NCBI RefSeq assembly: GCF_050947875.1
Contig: NC_134572.1
Coordinates: 156,385,105-156,449,104 of the forward strand
DNA length: 64,000 nt
DNA from: Dermacentor variabilis
Lineage: Eukaryota; Arthropoda; Arachnida; Ixodida; Ixodidae
Direction of reading: 5' to 3'
The position numbers and the translations under genes were made by a program. The first letter of the stretch is position 1, and the number at the start of each line of letters is the position of its first letter. The notes beneath the pieces were generated by a model. The model worked only from the letters and a program-made list of their open reading frames with translations, did no database searches and was not told where the DNA came from. Below are positions 23,161 through 34,248 of this stretch, piece by piece.

Positions 23161-23313
23161 TGTTACGGAAGGATGAAAGAAGAGAGTGGACGAAGAAGAT
23201 CAGAGACGCTGGCTGCTGAGCGTTGTTGGTGGCCAGCCATCTTAACTACTCTGACTAATCCTGTATATATAATGTAAATAGAGTTTGTCTATACTCGGAA
23301 CATCCCCGTAACA
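23161..23313 (+). mobile_element. 3' LTR of Gypsy A (153 bp)
   Basis: Begins TGTTACG and ends CGTAACA, a perfect 7-bp terminal inverted repeat with TG...CA ends. It contains a TATATATAA box-like stretch near 23264. No partner LTR is present at the 5' side of the element, so target duplication and age cannot be judged. Confidence 0.8.
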
Positions 23314-24459
23314 ATATATAGCTTTCACTGTAAAAGAAACTCCTGTTGGGTAGTATCGAGAGGAAGAGCGAGGTGGCTTGAAATAAAAAGCGACCAATAT
23401 GGGCGGGTATGAACATTCGCTGTTATCGAAGGAGCTCTGTGCGACTTGTTCATCATGGCAAATGTTTGCTACCCACTGCAAGCGTTGTGCATGGCACATG
23501 TAAATGGCTACAAATGCAGCGCTTCAATGGGCAGCTCAGCAGCTGCGTTTTAAGAATTGAGGCCAGCCACGGTACAGCCCGGCAATTTTACATGGAGCCG
23601 CTCACACAAGCCGTTTTAACAGGCCTTTTAGGCTGCAAGGCGAAAGTAAATTTGCATCATGAAAATGAATGAGGAGAACAAAAAACAGGCATTCATACGA
23701 CCGCCAACAATCTGCTCTTATGTTCCCGGAATGACTAAAGCGCGAAAAGCGAGGTTGAACAACGATGTCCCCTAAGGGCACTGCCTCCCGCCGTCGGTTT
23801 AAAAGGTCAGCCACCGCCACCGGATCTCTGGAAGCAGGAGCCGTGATTAACTCAATCGAATGTGCACGTGGTCGACGCATCGGCCGCATAGCAGGAAGAA
23901 GTGAAGTAGGGTATTCATGTGGTGCATCACTCTGGTTTGCTGGCATGGCACACAAGAAGGGCCCCAAGACAAGTTTCAGTACGCATGTAGGCACCAGTGA
24001 TGAGTTCTGAGGCAAAAGCGGTGAGTAGTTTAGGCGTCAGGTTGTTAAACACGCGAATACTAAAACACAGGACGGCAATAAGCCGCAGTAACGATGGGCG
24101 ACCTAACATCACTTATGGGGTGCACTACAGCGGTGTGCATTCTTATAAATCATGTAACACCTGTGTGCGGAGAAACTGATCGCTATCAAGCTGCGATTGC
24201 ACTCACGGTCTTCGATCTGCAATAATATACATGGCGGAGCGTCTTAATTTGGATGTATAACTTTAAGTCTCGCGAAACACACAATGCCAAGAAGATGACA
24301 AGACACAGCAATGCACATTTGTGTTCGACTTATGTGTGCGTGCGGCCTTCTTCGACGTCATTTCCGTAAGCACAAACAAACCCACGCCTTACAGATAGTG
24401 ACAAATCTGCTGTACAGTGGCATAGATGGCAAGCACCTCTTGTCCTAAAATGCTTTAGA
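23314..24459. other. Unassigned stretch
   Basis: Overlapping open frames on both strands at 23602-24015 (minus) and 23765-24010 (plus) have no recognisable domain. The remainder is low-information DNA. Confidence 0.4.
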
Positions 24460-24462
24460 CCT

Positions 24463-24860
24463 CTTCTCAAGGGGTCAGCTTGCTCGAAAAGAAAGACGTG
24501 GTCCGCCAAGCTCCGTTGCTCAGCTGCTTAAGAAATATCTCGCTCAGCAGCTGCTGTCCAGACCTGTAACGCCTCGCACAAGTCGCGGCATTTGGCGCAG
24601 TAGTTGTGATGGTGCGCTGTCGCCAAGGTCCATATCGTTGAGCAGTCGACATTAGAGTTCGGGTTCGGATGGTGTGAGGAGTCGAACGAGTGTCTCCTTC
24701 TAAGTTTGGTAGGCGTTCTCCGCAGGTGTGGCGAGAAGCAAATCACGGACCTCGCTTGCCGTAGCTGGCGGTAAAGTGTTCACGATGTGATGATACCGCG
24801 TGAGGTTCACCAACTGCAGTGATCGCTGTGTTGAGCAGCGCCATCGGCCTCATGCAGGAA
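24463..24860 (-). pseudogene. Gypsy-type gag fragment
   Basis: The minus strand, read across several stops, gives NLTRYHHIVNTLPPATASEV, RDLLLATPAENAYQT, ETLVRLLTPSEPE and LLNDMDLGDSAPSQLLRQM. This matches the N-terminal gag domain of a large group of arthropod Ty3/Gypsy elements (the DUF7041-type domain). It is an isolated fragment; no protease or RT follows on either side. Three or more stops and a frameshift make it a relic. Confidence 0.7.
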
Positions 24861-25236
24861 CTCTAGCGTAGACATATGATAATTTGAAGTCTACTAGACT
24901 TGAAATGCGCGAGAACGATGCCGGTGCATAACAAATATTTGATAGCGCCTGCCGCTTAGATGTTTCATGGTTGCCTTAGGTTCGCCGTGCACGAGCATGC
25001 GCTCTTCCGCTTTATGTTTTACTTCCTACGCCAAGCGATCAGATAGTGAGCAGATTTACTATTTTATGCTGCTAATACAGAGACACCGGTTTTCTTTGTT
25101 GAATTAAAACCGACATAAGCAGAATAGTTCACAACACATACACACACCGAGGCTGATAATGTGCGTACACCGCGGCTGATAAAACGCGTCACATTTTTGC
25201 GCCCCCAAGAAATATTTCCGCCTACTGTAGTTACCG
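24861..25236. other. Unassigned stretch
   Basis: No element or frame is recognised; short repeated words around GAGGCTGATAA occur at 25150-25180. Confidence 0.4.
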
Positions 25237-25880
25237 ATGCACCGAAAGGCATCTCTGCATGAACGGACCTGGCATAAATTTCACAAAGTACCATCTAAAA
25301 CATCTCGAAATCGTTCCGCAGCACGGGACAGCAATACTTTCAAGCAGCGCCGCGCCGGATCGCCCAAGCCAGAGAGGAGGAAAGGCTATCCGCGCGCTGT
25401 ATCCTCCTCGCCCAATGAAACGGTCGATAAGAAGGAAGAAGAAGCGTGTGCTTGCTGCGGTAAAGCTACGGAAGCGAAGGAGCCTGTTTTATTAGAATGT
25501 GAAGGCATCTGTCCAGTGGTCGATTTAGGCACCACTGGCCTCCTTGAAGCCCTTGGGCTGAAAGAGAGCAGGGGAGAAGTAAACATGTCCGCAACAGAGA
25601 TTAGTACGAGGCGGTTGGAAGATTGGTGGATGAAAAGTAGGGAAACGAGAAGAAACGGAAACATACAAAAGCAAAGTTCGCAATAGATAGTCAGAAAATT
25701 TGGTAGTGGGAGTTCATAGTGCTCTTTTTCTTTTTTTTCTTTTTTTACCTAGGTAGAACAATAGGTACTATAATAGCAAGAGCTTGGTGGCGCAACCCAC
25801 CGGGGCACCCCGTTCCAACGGGGATGCTCATAACATCCATCCATCCATGCATATATCCATCCACCCATCCATTAAACGTG
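25237..25880 (+). mobile_element. CATC-tailed interspersed element, 3' part
   Basis: A 149-codon frame (25237-25686) is Lys/Arg-rich, has a Cys pair pattern (ACACCGK then LECEGICP) and ends in an acidic and basic stretch including RRLEDWWMKSRETRR. It is followed by a short 3' region with poly-T runs, a GGTGGCGCAACCCACCGGGG segment and a CATC microsatellite (25835-25873). A coding 3' end followed by a simple-repeat tail is the plan of a non-LTR element, but the family is not certain and no RT is visible. The frame is intact over its visible length. Confidence 0.5.
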
Positions 25881-26409
25881 CCTCATTTGTAGTGGCGCGT
25901 GGATGGCATTCACTGCAGCCTGGTTATATTATTTACGAAAGGCTAGAGGTGGTTGCCGCGGGCGCATGCGCAAGAGTAATCTTAACCCTGAAACGTATGC
26001 GGGCAGCGATAAGTGCGCCTTATTAACGGTTATCTGGTTCGAATGATTGTATTGAGCTAGTTCTTTGCTGAGAAGTACGCTGTTCTGTATGTTCTGTGCG
26101 TGATTTCAAAGAATGCACGTACTCTGCGTTTAGGTTTGCAGAGTGCTTGTAGCCACTGCCTTAGTGAGTCTACATTGTATGTAGGTGCAGAAGCGTCTTA
26201 TTTTGAATTATCTGGTTATGATTCTTGTTTTGAGTATGTCCTTTATTGAAACGTATCCTGTTCTGTATGTTGGATGCCTTGCTGCAAAAAATATATGTGC
26301 TGTCTGCTTGACGTTGCTCCGCGTTTGGAGCCTCTGCCATTGCATTCAGAGGTATGGGCTATTGAAGAGAGGAATCACGGCGTCATTTCCATAGACGGCT
26401 TCGCTGCAT
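25881..26409. other. Unassigned stretch
   Basis: No recognisable element. A short near-duplication of words around TGCTCTGTATGTTCTG and GTTCTGTATGTTGG (26080 and 26259) is seen. Confidence 0.35.
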
Positions 26410-27000
26410 AAATATAGAAGCAAGACACACAGAAAGGAATAGAAAGGGTGCTAGACTAAGTACTTCATTTATCTGTGAGAAACAGCGTCTACAAAGAGCA
26501 AATGGAAGAATCGTGGCAGCAATGCAAGTTACTTGAACGTAAACTATCTAGCTACATGTGACAATCTTTATAGCGAAGCCGGAACGCTTTGCTGTCAGGA
26601 AAACCGAAGGCGCGCTAACGCACTTGTGCGGACCAATTTTGTAGGTGTGAAAAGCTTCCATAATCTCTTTGTTCTTTTGCAGTTTAGCTTTGCAATTATT
26701 GAAACGTAACCCAAAAGGGGATTGCAACCGCATTGCTTAGAATGTATTGGTTGGTCGGAGCCCGTGCCTGTGAGAAGTAAACAGACATGCTCACGCATCC
26801 TATCATTGGAACAACTAATGGACTGCCCGATGTACTCTTTGCCACAAAGAGTGGGAATAGTATAAACCACACACGACTCGCAATTACTACGCTTATGAAC
26901 ATTGGTGGCATCCCACTCAGCACTCTTCGTACCATGCTGCGAGACGCGCTTACATATGTTGGTCAACTTGCAAGGCTCTGAAAAAACAGCTTAACAGCGT
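26410..27000 (-). pseudogene. Penelope-like element, GIY-YIG endonuclease end
   Basis: The minus-strand frame 26595-26966 contains CVVYTIPTLCGKEYIGQS, the GIY-YIG nuclease core motif in its Penelope form (Y-x-I-P-L-x-C-G-x-x-Y-I-G-Q), followed by NDRMREH and a Cys-rich HSKQCGC stretch. After a frameshift, 26548-26700 gives EIMEAFHTYKIG and CVSAPSVFLT, the usual C-terminus of these elements. In Penelope-like elements this nuclease acts with an upstream RT in integration. The RT part is absent, so this is a 5'-truncated, inactive copy. Confidence 0.8.
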
Positions 27001-27239
27001 TTCTGCCCGCAGCCTTTTTTAAGATTGCGTGACATGCCGTGTTAGTGCGGCATTACAACGATATTCTTTCCCACTTCGTTATTATATTCAAAATAACTAA
27101 ACACCTCAAAATCACTTTTGTCGCTTCTGCAATGATTCCACAAAATCTTCATAGCAAACAGAAAGTAGCCTGTCTTGCAGTGTCTGATACTAGCCAGCTG
27201 CTGTAAATGCAATGCCTAGTACTGCATTCTATTATGTTG

Positions 27240-27410
27240 AGGCAGTGCTAAGGGAAGGCCACGTATAATGTGGACTCCTGAAGAGCAGCGTGCATACGAC
27301 GAGCGGCGAAGAGAACATATACGATAATACAAACAACGGCGTCGTGCTCGTGCTAAAGATGCACATCGCGTCCAGGACACTCACCGCAAGCGCCAAGCGC
27401 GGTAGGATAG
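27240..27410 (+). pseudogene. Arg-rich repeat-encoded peptide remnant
   Basis: The plus strand reads GRPRIMWTPEEQRAYDERRR, a stop, then KQRRRARAKDAHRVQD and RKRQAR. A TPEEQRA segment followed by basic, Arg-rich repeats looks like N-terminal regions of repetitive-element proteins in arthropods. I cannot assign it to a family. Stops within 60 codons make it a relic. Confidence 0.3.
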
Positions 27411-27420
27411 GGTTGAATGT

Positions 27421-28271
27421 CGTGAAGCGAAAAACGCGTTTATGCGACAAAGTACAAGGCGATCAATCTTTTCAAGGGTGCGAATTTTAAATTTAATAGG
27501 AAATTGCTAGATGCCGAATTCAGATACAGGTGCTCCCTGTATGACAGACTCTGGTTACAGGTTAAGTCTTTTGTCCCTGGTCCACTTTTCCTATGTGAAC
27601 GAAGTAGTGGCGATCCAAGTCTCAGGCCGTTGAAATGTCTTTGGCTATTATTACATAAAGTGCATGTAACTGTCACCATGCGACTAATTTCAAGACACCT
27701 CGCAGCAGGTAATCCTTCTAGGCGTCATTTGCAGCATCGCTGTCTAAACACTTTCAAACCGTGGATTGGAGCCCAAGTTGTCTTCTAGTTATCATTTCCG
27801 TTTGCTGGCGTACCTTTACAGGGATCACAGAGAACGGATCCCTAGCGAAGACATATGGAGGATAAAAAGTCAAGCGCGATTGAATGAACACATATTTCTG
27901 GGCATTCATGAGGACATAGACAAGCACTGCTACAGGAATTGAACCAGTCAACACTGTTGTAGCTCCTCGCCTTCTGTAATAACATTCGGGGTGACAATCT
28001 CGTCAATGTAAGACAGGGCACTGGTAAGACGACGTGTCCCCTCTGCCAAGGACCACTGGAAATTTCGAGCCTGGTTACGCAGTCTTAACTGCGTCCGCAC
28101 TACTCAGGCAAGCCGCATTTACCCACATAAGCCCCCCGCTTTACAATATTTACTGCTGGTAGTTATTATTGACCTAAAATTTTGGTAGTGAGTTTGGAGC
28201 TAGCCATTTTGAAGAGGCGAAGTGACCGCGTATTCAGAAGAGTTGAAATAAGGGCCAGTCGGTACAGAGTT
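27421..28271. other. Unassigned stretch
   Basis: No gene or named repeat. The minus-strand frame 27440-27679 is Leu/Ser-rich with no motif. Confidence 0.4.
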
Positions 28272-28358
28272 GAAGGAAAAAAAACCAGTCAAAAAGACAA
28301 AAGACAAGAAGAGACCTCCCTTCTTGTCTTTTTCTTTTCTGACTGGTTTTTTTTCTTC
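28272..28358. repeat. Long A/T-rich hairpin
   Basis: Left arm 28272-28311 (GAAGGAAAAAAAACCAGTC followed by a purine-rich run ending AAGAAG) pairs with right arm 28320-28358 (CTTCTTGTC through GACTGG and a T-run to CTTC). The spacer is about 8 nt and one or two bases bulge. The arms are almost pure purine on one side and pyrimidine on the other. This may be a foldback element end pair; no target duplication is clear. Confidence 0.7.
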
Positions 28359-28719
28359 GACCACCTATTACTCTGGCCACTTATGCTGACACCGTGGATA
28401 ATAAATGCCAACACCATGTGGCATCCGAGATGATACGGCCATGAAAATCGACCATACGTCAAGATTTCGTCAGCTTGAAGTGCTGGAAAGGTCGCTCGCT
28501 GGTGGAAGTTCAACTGAGGAAAGTCGCAGTTTTGTCCGAAAGAGGGAACATCGATTGCGCTAGCAAACGCTCAGACAGCTATACGAAGTAAGGATAGTAG
28601 TTTCATCGGCGTTATAAACTTGTAAGCATTCGCTTGCTATCTGAAGTAGCAAACGTGGTGTAAGCGCGCACAGGCAAATATGAACACATCACGCTCGATA
28701 ACCGCGGGCAGTAGCTGTC

Positions 28720-29150
28720 GAAACACTGGCGTGAGGCAGCGCGGCAGTGGCAGCCAGTCAAGTGACTTTCGTGCTTTGTGTCGCTTCAACGCAAACTGAG
28801 CGGCGAGAACGCAGCAAGCTCAAAGGTGGGAGCTGCCGTTGCACCTAGAAGCAGCCCGCGACGCAGATCGCTTTGCTCCCAGAGTACAACGCTTTTCCCC
28901 ACTTCCCTACCTGCACCTTGGGCCATGCACGTGGTGAAAGGCGCAGCGTTCTCTCCCAGCATTCCACCCTTGCACGCGCAAGATTGAGCCGCTATCGTCG
29001 GCGCCGCTCGGGCGCGTTCGAGCAATACGCAGGTGCTGCCGAAGTACAAGGCCGTGCCCCTACCTCCCCTTCAGAAGCCGCGATTGTCGGCTCCCCTTGC
29101 GTGCTTTCAGACGCATCTACAGCATGAGGCGCCTGGCCCCGGTAATATAA
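28720..29150. other. GC- and CpG-rich segment, unassigned
   Basis: CpG-rich DNA with overlapping open frames on both strands, lying just upstream of the Gypsy B LTR. It lacks a start-to-stop frame with a known domain. It may be a further repeat or the remains of a CpG-rich promoter. 28359-28719 holds nothing recognised. Confidence 0.35.
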
Positions 29151-29311
29151 AACAACGGTGGAAAATGCGCGTGGAGAGTCCATGTAATTGCTATCGAATC
29201 AAAAAGAAGTATTCGTGCAGAGTAAAATATTCTCGGACCGCCACACCAGCAAAAGGAGGCTGGCTCGTTTGATTGACTGAAACCAATCTGGAAGAGAGGT
29301 GCTAGCGTTGT

Positions 29312-29531
29312 GTTTCGTATCCTGTGTTGGCTTCCACTTTCAGTTTTGGGTCTTTTACGTGAGGGTACCACTCAGCGACAAACGCTGTAACTTGCCTGCT
29401 GCGGTTCCTCTCGCTGAAATAAAATCATTCGTTGCCTGGGCACCGGCTTGAGTAGTACGGCTCTTTTTCTACGGCGCTGCGCGGCCCGGCCGTTTAGGCC
29501 TCATGCCGTAAGTCCTCCGTCCGGCGACGAG
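29312..29531 (+). mobile_element. Gypsy B 5' LTR (3' portion)
   Basis: Homologous to 40678-40885: shared words include GTATCCTGTGTTGGCTTCC, CCACTCAGCG, CGCTGTAAC, TGCCTGCTGCGGTTCC, CTTGAGTA and CGTCCGGC. Divergence is high for an LTR pair (about 15 percent by eye), so the insertion is old. Upstream of 29312 the match to the 3' LTR fades, so the 5' LTR appears truncated or too diverged to follow. Confidence 0.75.
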
Positions 29532-29598
29532 GTAAACCTTTACTCTGTTTCCTACGTGCCGTTGCCGTACTACTTCTGCTCCTTCTCCTGCTTCCAGC

Positions 29599-30500
29599 AT
29601 GCAAGACGCTACGTCTACTTTGTCTTCGCCCACCTCAAGACCCCCGCCTTTGTTCTCGGTGCCCAGCATGGCGGTCGCACCCCCCGTGCCGCCTTCCCTT
29701 GCATTACCCGGTACTCCTTCGGTAGTGTGGCTCACGTGGAAACGTTCTCTTTGTACGCTTCTTCAGGCGACCGGATCCGAGGAACTAGAAGACGACAGGA
29801 AGTAAGCGATTTTACTTAGTAACTTGGGCTTCGAGGGGCAGCGTCTCTACTACGACCTCGCGTCGCAAACTGACCTGACAGCTACTACGTTCGTAAACAT
29901 TCTTTGCATCTGCGACCAGCACTACGAAGAAAGCACCAATCCCCTGGTGCACCGCATTATTTTCCGGGACAGGAAGCAACTATCCGGGGAAAGCTTTCAG
30001 GACTTCGTCACCGCGCTTAAAGGCTGGCGCCTGCTTCTGCGTTCGGTGCTTGGCAGGACGAGTCCCTTCGCGGCCAAATCCTGCAAGGTGTCGCACTGGC
30101 GAGAATACGAGAAAGGCTACTCTACGAAGTATCGGCCCTCACGCTCAAGAAATTCGAAGAAATTGGACGAAGCGTACAGCAAGTTGACAAGGAACTTCAA
30201 GTCTTCTACAGCTCGTTTGTCCAGCGCGGCTCGACGCAACGCTTAGATGGCGCCGCCACCCATCACCTACCTCGCCCGGGCACGCAAGATAGTAGTTTCT
30301 GCCACCCTTCTCCCTCTACCCGGCAGCTTCAAGGTGACGCTCAACGGCATGGCGGACAGTCCCATCCTCGGGGGACCGGTCAACATGACGCCCGGCCCGA
30401 ACTCCGCGAAGCCAGTCGAGACATCGCTGTCCATTGCTACCGATGTGGTTCACCTCATCACATAGCATCCGATCCAGCCTGTCCGGGAAAGCACGTTACC
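29599..30500 (+). pseudogene. Gypsy B gag
   Basis: From ATG 29599 the frame is Pro/Ser-rich and then reads a capsid-like region across a frameshift (29824-30246: YYDLASQTDLTATTF, HRIIFRDRKQLSGESFQDFV). At about 30432-30485 another frame gives HCYRCGSPHHIASDPAC, a zinc knuckle with the spacing C-x2-C-x4-H-x6-C, as is common in gag of arthropod gypsy elements. Several frame changes show decay. Confidence 0.75.
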
Positions 30501-30619
30501 TGTGACATTACGCTTCGGTTTGCCGTTAGAGGAACCGAACGCAGCGACAGTCTCCTGCTCAAACGCAGCTTGTTTCCGTTACTACTGATACAGACTCAGC
30601 CACTACAGTCCCGTTTGTG

Positions 30620-31855
30620 CTTACAATTGAAGCGCGAATGTCCGTCCGGCAACAATTAACGTCAAAGTCATCATTGCGAATACTATACTGATATTGCTCG
30701 TCGACACAGGAGCTACGGTGTCGCTGATGCACAGCGCCCTATACAAAGAACATTTCAAGGTTTTTCCATTACCTCCTTCTAGTGTTCGACTGAAGAATTA
30801 ATCGCTGCAAGAAATTCTCAATTCACGACGTTTCTACGTGCTCGTCAAGTACCACAACAAGGCTACAGTAGTGACATTTCAGGTCACGAACTAAGGCACT
30901 TTTTTTCTGGGCTTAGATGCTATTCCAGCTTTGGGCATTGACATTCAAGCGTCTTCGCTCATATGTCAGCGAGTGTCATGACTTCCAGCTGACCCAAGCA
31001 TCCAACATCCGTCTCTTCCACACAACGCTCCCGCAGAGTTCCCCCATCTGTTGTTCTCAGGACAATTTGAACTTGTGAAGGGCTTCATCCACGCCGTTCG
31101 CCTCTGAGCTTCAGTGCAAGCAGTCTCAGCGAAACTGCGTCGTCTACCTTTGGTTCCCCGTGTGCAAGTCTCCACCGAGATGCAACGCCTGGAATCAGCT
31201 GATGTCATCTAACGAGCCACTGCGTCCGAGTGGATTTTTCCGCTAGTCGTCGTTCGGAAGAAGGACTTTTCCATTCGACTTTGCGTCGATCTTCGAGACC
31301 CCAAGGTTGTCATCATCGTCGCCTTTCCGCTACCGAGGGCTGACGAACTGTTGCATCTACTCGCTGGTGCTACTGTCTTTAGTAAGTTGTACTTGCAGTC
31401 CGCTTATCATCAGGTGTCATTGTCCAAGAAAAGCCCTGAGCTTACTACTTTTACCTCTTATGATGGTATTTCGCTTCGAGCGTGTGTGTTTCGGTTTGGC
31501 TTCTGCGTCATCCCCTTTCCAGCAGATCATGTCATCTGTTTTAAAAGATTGTCCAGGCACCTTGTTCTACCTTGATGATATTCTTCTATCGGGTAACACT
31601 CAACGTAACAACGACAGCAATTTGTAAACCATCCTGTCTAGACTAAGTATTGCAGGCATGCAGCTTAACCACAAGTGCATACTCAGTGTCTCAGAATTAA
31701 CTTTCTTAGGACATAAAATTTCTGCAAACGGCATTTCACCGATGGATAGAAAAATTGAGGCAGTCGTGGAAGCACTGCAGCCTGTGGACAAAAAGGCTCT
31801 ACATTCATTTCTGGGCCCCACGGGATATTATGCTAAATTTATCCCTCACTATTTC
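30620..31855 (+). pseudogene. Gypsy B protease and reverse transcriptase
   Basis: The protease active site ILLVDTGATVSLMH (about 30690-30730) is intact. RT motifs follow: EWIFPLVVVRKKD, RLCVDLRDPK, FSKLYLQSAYHQV (the usual catalytic first Asp of this motif reads Lys), VCFGLASASSPFQ, and the catalytic FYLDDILL (YLDD, 31564-31585). GHKISANGI and FLGPTGYYAKFIPHYF follow just before the insertion block. Frameshifts near 31450 and 31630 and stops at 30799, 30892 and 31210 break the reading frame. Confidence 0.85.
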
Positions 31856-32026
31856 CCGTCATCTTTTAAGAGGTTCCATACTTACACGCATTTGCTCGCA
31901 AACCACATTTATTTCAAGGGAGTTTTTCACGTCTCAAAAATTTCTCTCGTCGTATTCGAGTGCTGATTGCCGTGTTATAGTTTGTTAACGAAGCTTTCCC
32001 TCAAGTCTAAACATTTTAAGGCAGTT
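31850..32026 (+). repeat. 177-bp direct repeat, left copy
   Basis: Starts TATTTCCCGTCATCTTTTAA and runs to the AAGGCAGTTT word. It matches 33563-33739 along its full length with few differences. Its first dozen bases also form the end of the gypsy reading frame. Confidence 0.85.
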
Positions 32027-33105
32027 TGTCCTGTGCTTATCATGGCCACGCACGCTTATATCGCCTTTCGTTTCTCTACCACGGGTGCGCTTTAAAACCA
32101 CGGCGCTGCAATCTTACTTTCCTTTCCTTCCTTCTTCTCCGCCTTTAAACTCGCCCTCTTAACTACTACACGCAGAGGCAAAGAAACAGCGTGCGCATTA
32201 GATCCCATAGATGAGATGAATATTTACAATTATTATTAGGGCTATAATTATATTCGAGTGCTAATTGCTGTGCTATCGATGTTAACAAAGTTTTCCCTCA
32301 AGTCTAAATATTTTAAGGCAGTTTGTTCTGTGCGTATCATGGCCACGCACGCTTATATCGCCTTTCGTTTCTCTACCACGGGTGCGCCTTAAAACCACGG
32401 CGCTGCAATTTTGCTTTCCTTTCCTCCCTTCTTCTCCGCCTTTACACTGGCCCTCTTAACTACTACACGCAGAGACAAAGCAACAGCGCGCATTAGATCC
32501 CATAGATAAGATGAATATTTACAGTTATTATTAGCGTTATAATTATATTCGAGTGCTGATTGCTGTGCTATCGATGTTAAGGAAGCTTTCCCTCAAGTAT
32601 AAATATGTTAAGGCAGTTTGTTGTGTGCGTATCATGGCCACGCACGCTTATATCGCCTTCCGTTTCTCTACCATGGGTGCGCTTTAAAACCACGGCGCTG
32701 CAATTTTGCTTTCCTTTCCTTCCTTCTCCGCCTTTAAACTGGCTCTCTTAACTACTACACGCAAAGACAAAGCAACAGTGCGCGCATGCGCTACCATAGA
32801 TGAGATGAATATTTACAGTTATTATTAGGGTTATAATTATATTCGAATGCTGATTGCTGTGCTTCGTTTGATAACGAAGCTTTCCCTCATGTCTAAGTAT
32901 GTTAAGGCACTTTGTCGTGTGCGTATCATGGCCACGCACGCTTATATCGCCTTCCGTTTCTCTACCCCGCGTGCGCTTTAAAACCACGGCGCTACAATTT
33001 TGCTTCAGAGACTTTCCTTTCCTTCCTTCTTCTCCGCCCTTAAACTGGCTCTCTTAACTCCTACACGAGAGCCAAAGCAACAGCGCGCGCATGCGCTCCC
33101 ATAGA
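31953..33105 (+). repeat. Tandem array, about 295-bp unit, four copies
   Basis: Units begin at TATTCGAGTGCTGATTGC-type sequence at 31953, 32251, 32546 and 32840; spacings are 298, 295 and 294 bp. Each unit carries GTATCATGGCCACGCACGC, CTTTAAAACCACGGCGC, pyrimidine-rich TTTCCTTTCCTTCC and TACTACACGC words in the same order. Copies differ by scattered substitutions, so the array is not recent. A fifth partial start lies at 33667 in the right-hand 177-bp repeat. No protein is encoded. Confidence 0.85.
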
Positions 33106-33108
33106 TGA

Positions 33109-33110
<2 letters not shown>

Positions 33111-33176
<66 letters not shown>
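33111..33176. repeat. TA dinucleotide microsatellite
   Basis: An uninterrupted run of 33 TA units follows the fourth 295-bp unit. Such runs are prone to length change and cruciform formation. Confidence 0.95.
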
Positions 33177-33179
<3 letters not shown>

Positions 33180-33182
<3 letters not shown>

Positions 33183-33560
33183 AATCTATATATAGAAAAT
33201 TATCAGTCATAGCTCTCGTAGTATAGCCCTCTGGGCCGTTTCCTTTTTTTCGAAAGTAGTCCTATTAGGGTTATTATAATTACACGAAGGTATTTCGCTC
33301 TCGTCACCAGCAGTCCCTGAGATAGTTATTCTGGCGGCTAGCTTCACACGCTATCTATGCGTGCCGCCCTCGCACCTGCTTAAGCTATTCCTAGACGCTA
33401 GCGTTACACTATGTACGCGCAACCTTGAGCGATTGGAAAAACACGTTTCCTGCTCTTGGCCGACGGGAATGGGGGGCTTTGCTTCCGGCCGCAAAGCCCT
33501 CCACGTCTCAGTAAGGTGCCTGGTGGTGGTCTCGTGCGGACGGTGACCTCTCGGGGAGCG
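33180..33560. other. Spacer between tandem array and right direct repeat
   Basis: Unassigned; contains a partial match to the tandem unit (TTAGGGTTATTATAATTAC at 33267-33285). No coding frame with a motif. Confidence 0.4.
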
Positions 33561-33562
33561 CA

Positions 33563-33739
33563 TATTTCCCCTCATCTTTTAAGAGGTTCAATACTTACAC
33601 GCGTTTGTCTCGCATACCATATTTATTTCAAGGGAGTTTTCCACGTCTCAATAATTTCTCTCGTCGTATTCGAGTGCTGATTGCCGTGTTATAGTTTGTT
33701 AACGAAGCTTTCCCTTAAGTCTAAATATTTTAAGGCAGT
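33563..33739 (+). repeat. 177-bp direct repeat, right copy
   Basis: Matches 31850-32026. The pair lies 1.7 kb apart and brackets the tandem array and the TA run, so the array grew inside, or was bounded by, a duplicated segment. Confidence 0.85.
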
Positions 33740-34248
33740 TTTCCTAGTCTCTAAAGCCGCTCAAGTTCGCTCTTCTCCTCGGGCGGCCATTTCTCCAAGA
33801 AAATATACCTTCCAACCACCATCCGGACAACCACCTTCGCGGACAACATCAGTCCCTTTCCAAGTAAGTATGAGGCTCGGAGCAGGAGTTATGGCGCTTG
33901 AAAGTAACCTGGGGCCTGACGAACCAACCGACTGAGCTATCTTTCCGGGCAACATCCAAGGGTCACGAGTTTAAATCAAGTCTTATGTTCCTTTTTTTTT
34001 CCCAAAGGTTTCTTTCTTCTTTTTCTTTTTTTCTCCTTTTTCATGTCTTTTCCTTTATTTTATCACTGTACGGGAACCCTCCTTCAAAAAAAAAAAGATA
34101 TATATGGTCAATTATATATGGCCACACTTGTGGAGGTCATAAATACCAGGTTCTCCAGCCGAGTGCCATCCATGCGGTATAACCGAGCTCAGATTGGTCC
34201 ACCTTGACTGATCAAATAGGGCACCACTGTAGGTGAAATGAGGCGCAC

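Larger units (their letters stand above)
17386..23313 (+). mobile_element. Ty3/Gypsy retrotransposon A, 5' LTR missing
   Basis: Order gag, zinc knuckle, protease, RT, RNase H, integrase, polypurine tract and 3' LTR, the standard Ty3/Gypsy order. The 5' LTR and leader are absent: the sequence begins about 25 bp before the gag ATG, where LINE A ends. pol is interrupted by a 964-bp inverted-repeat element (20266-21229). Frameshifts, in-frame stops and a damaged protease site (DTV instead of DTG) show that it is inactive. Confidence 0.9.

Noticed and set aside
23602..24015. 137-codon minus-strand frame
   Set aside because: Opposite-strand frames of similar length overlap it and no motif is recognisable.
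31953..33105. CRISPR-like repeat array
   Set aside because: Units are about 295 bp and contiguous with no unique spacers, in a eukaryotic transposon setting.
33920..33990. tRNA-like sequence (CCGACTGAGCTATC and GAGTTTAAATC)
   Set aside because: The A-box-like word is on the minus strand while the B-box-like word is on the plus strand, so they do not form one tRNA-type promoter.
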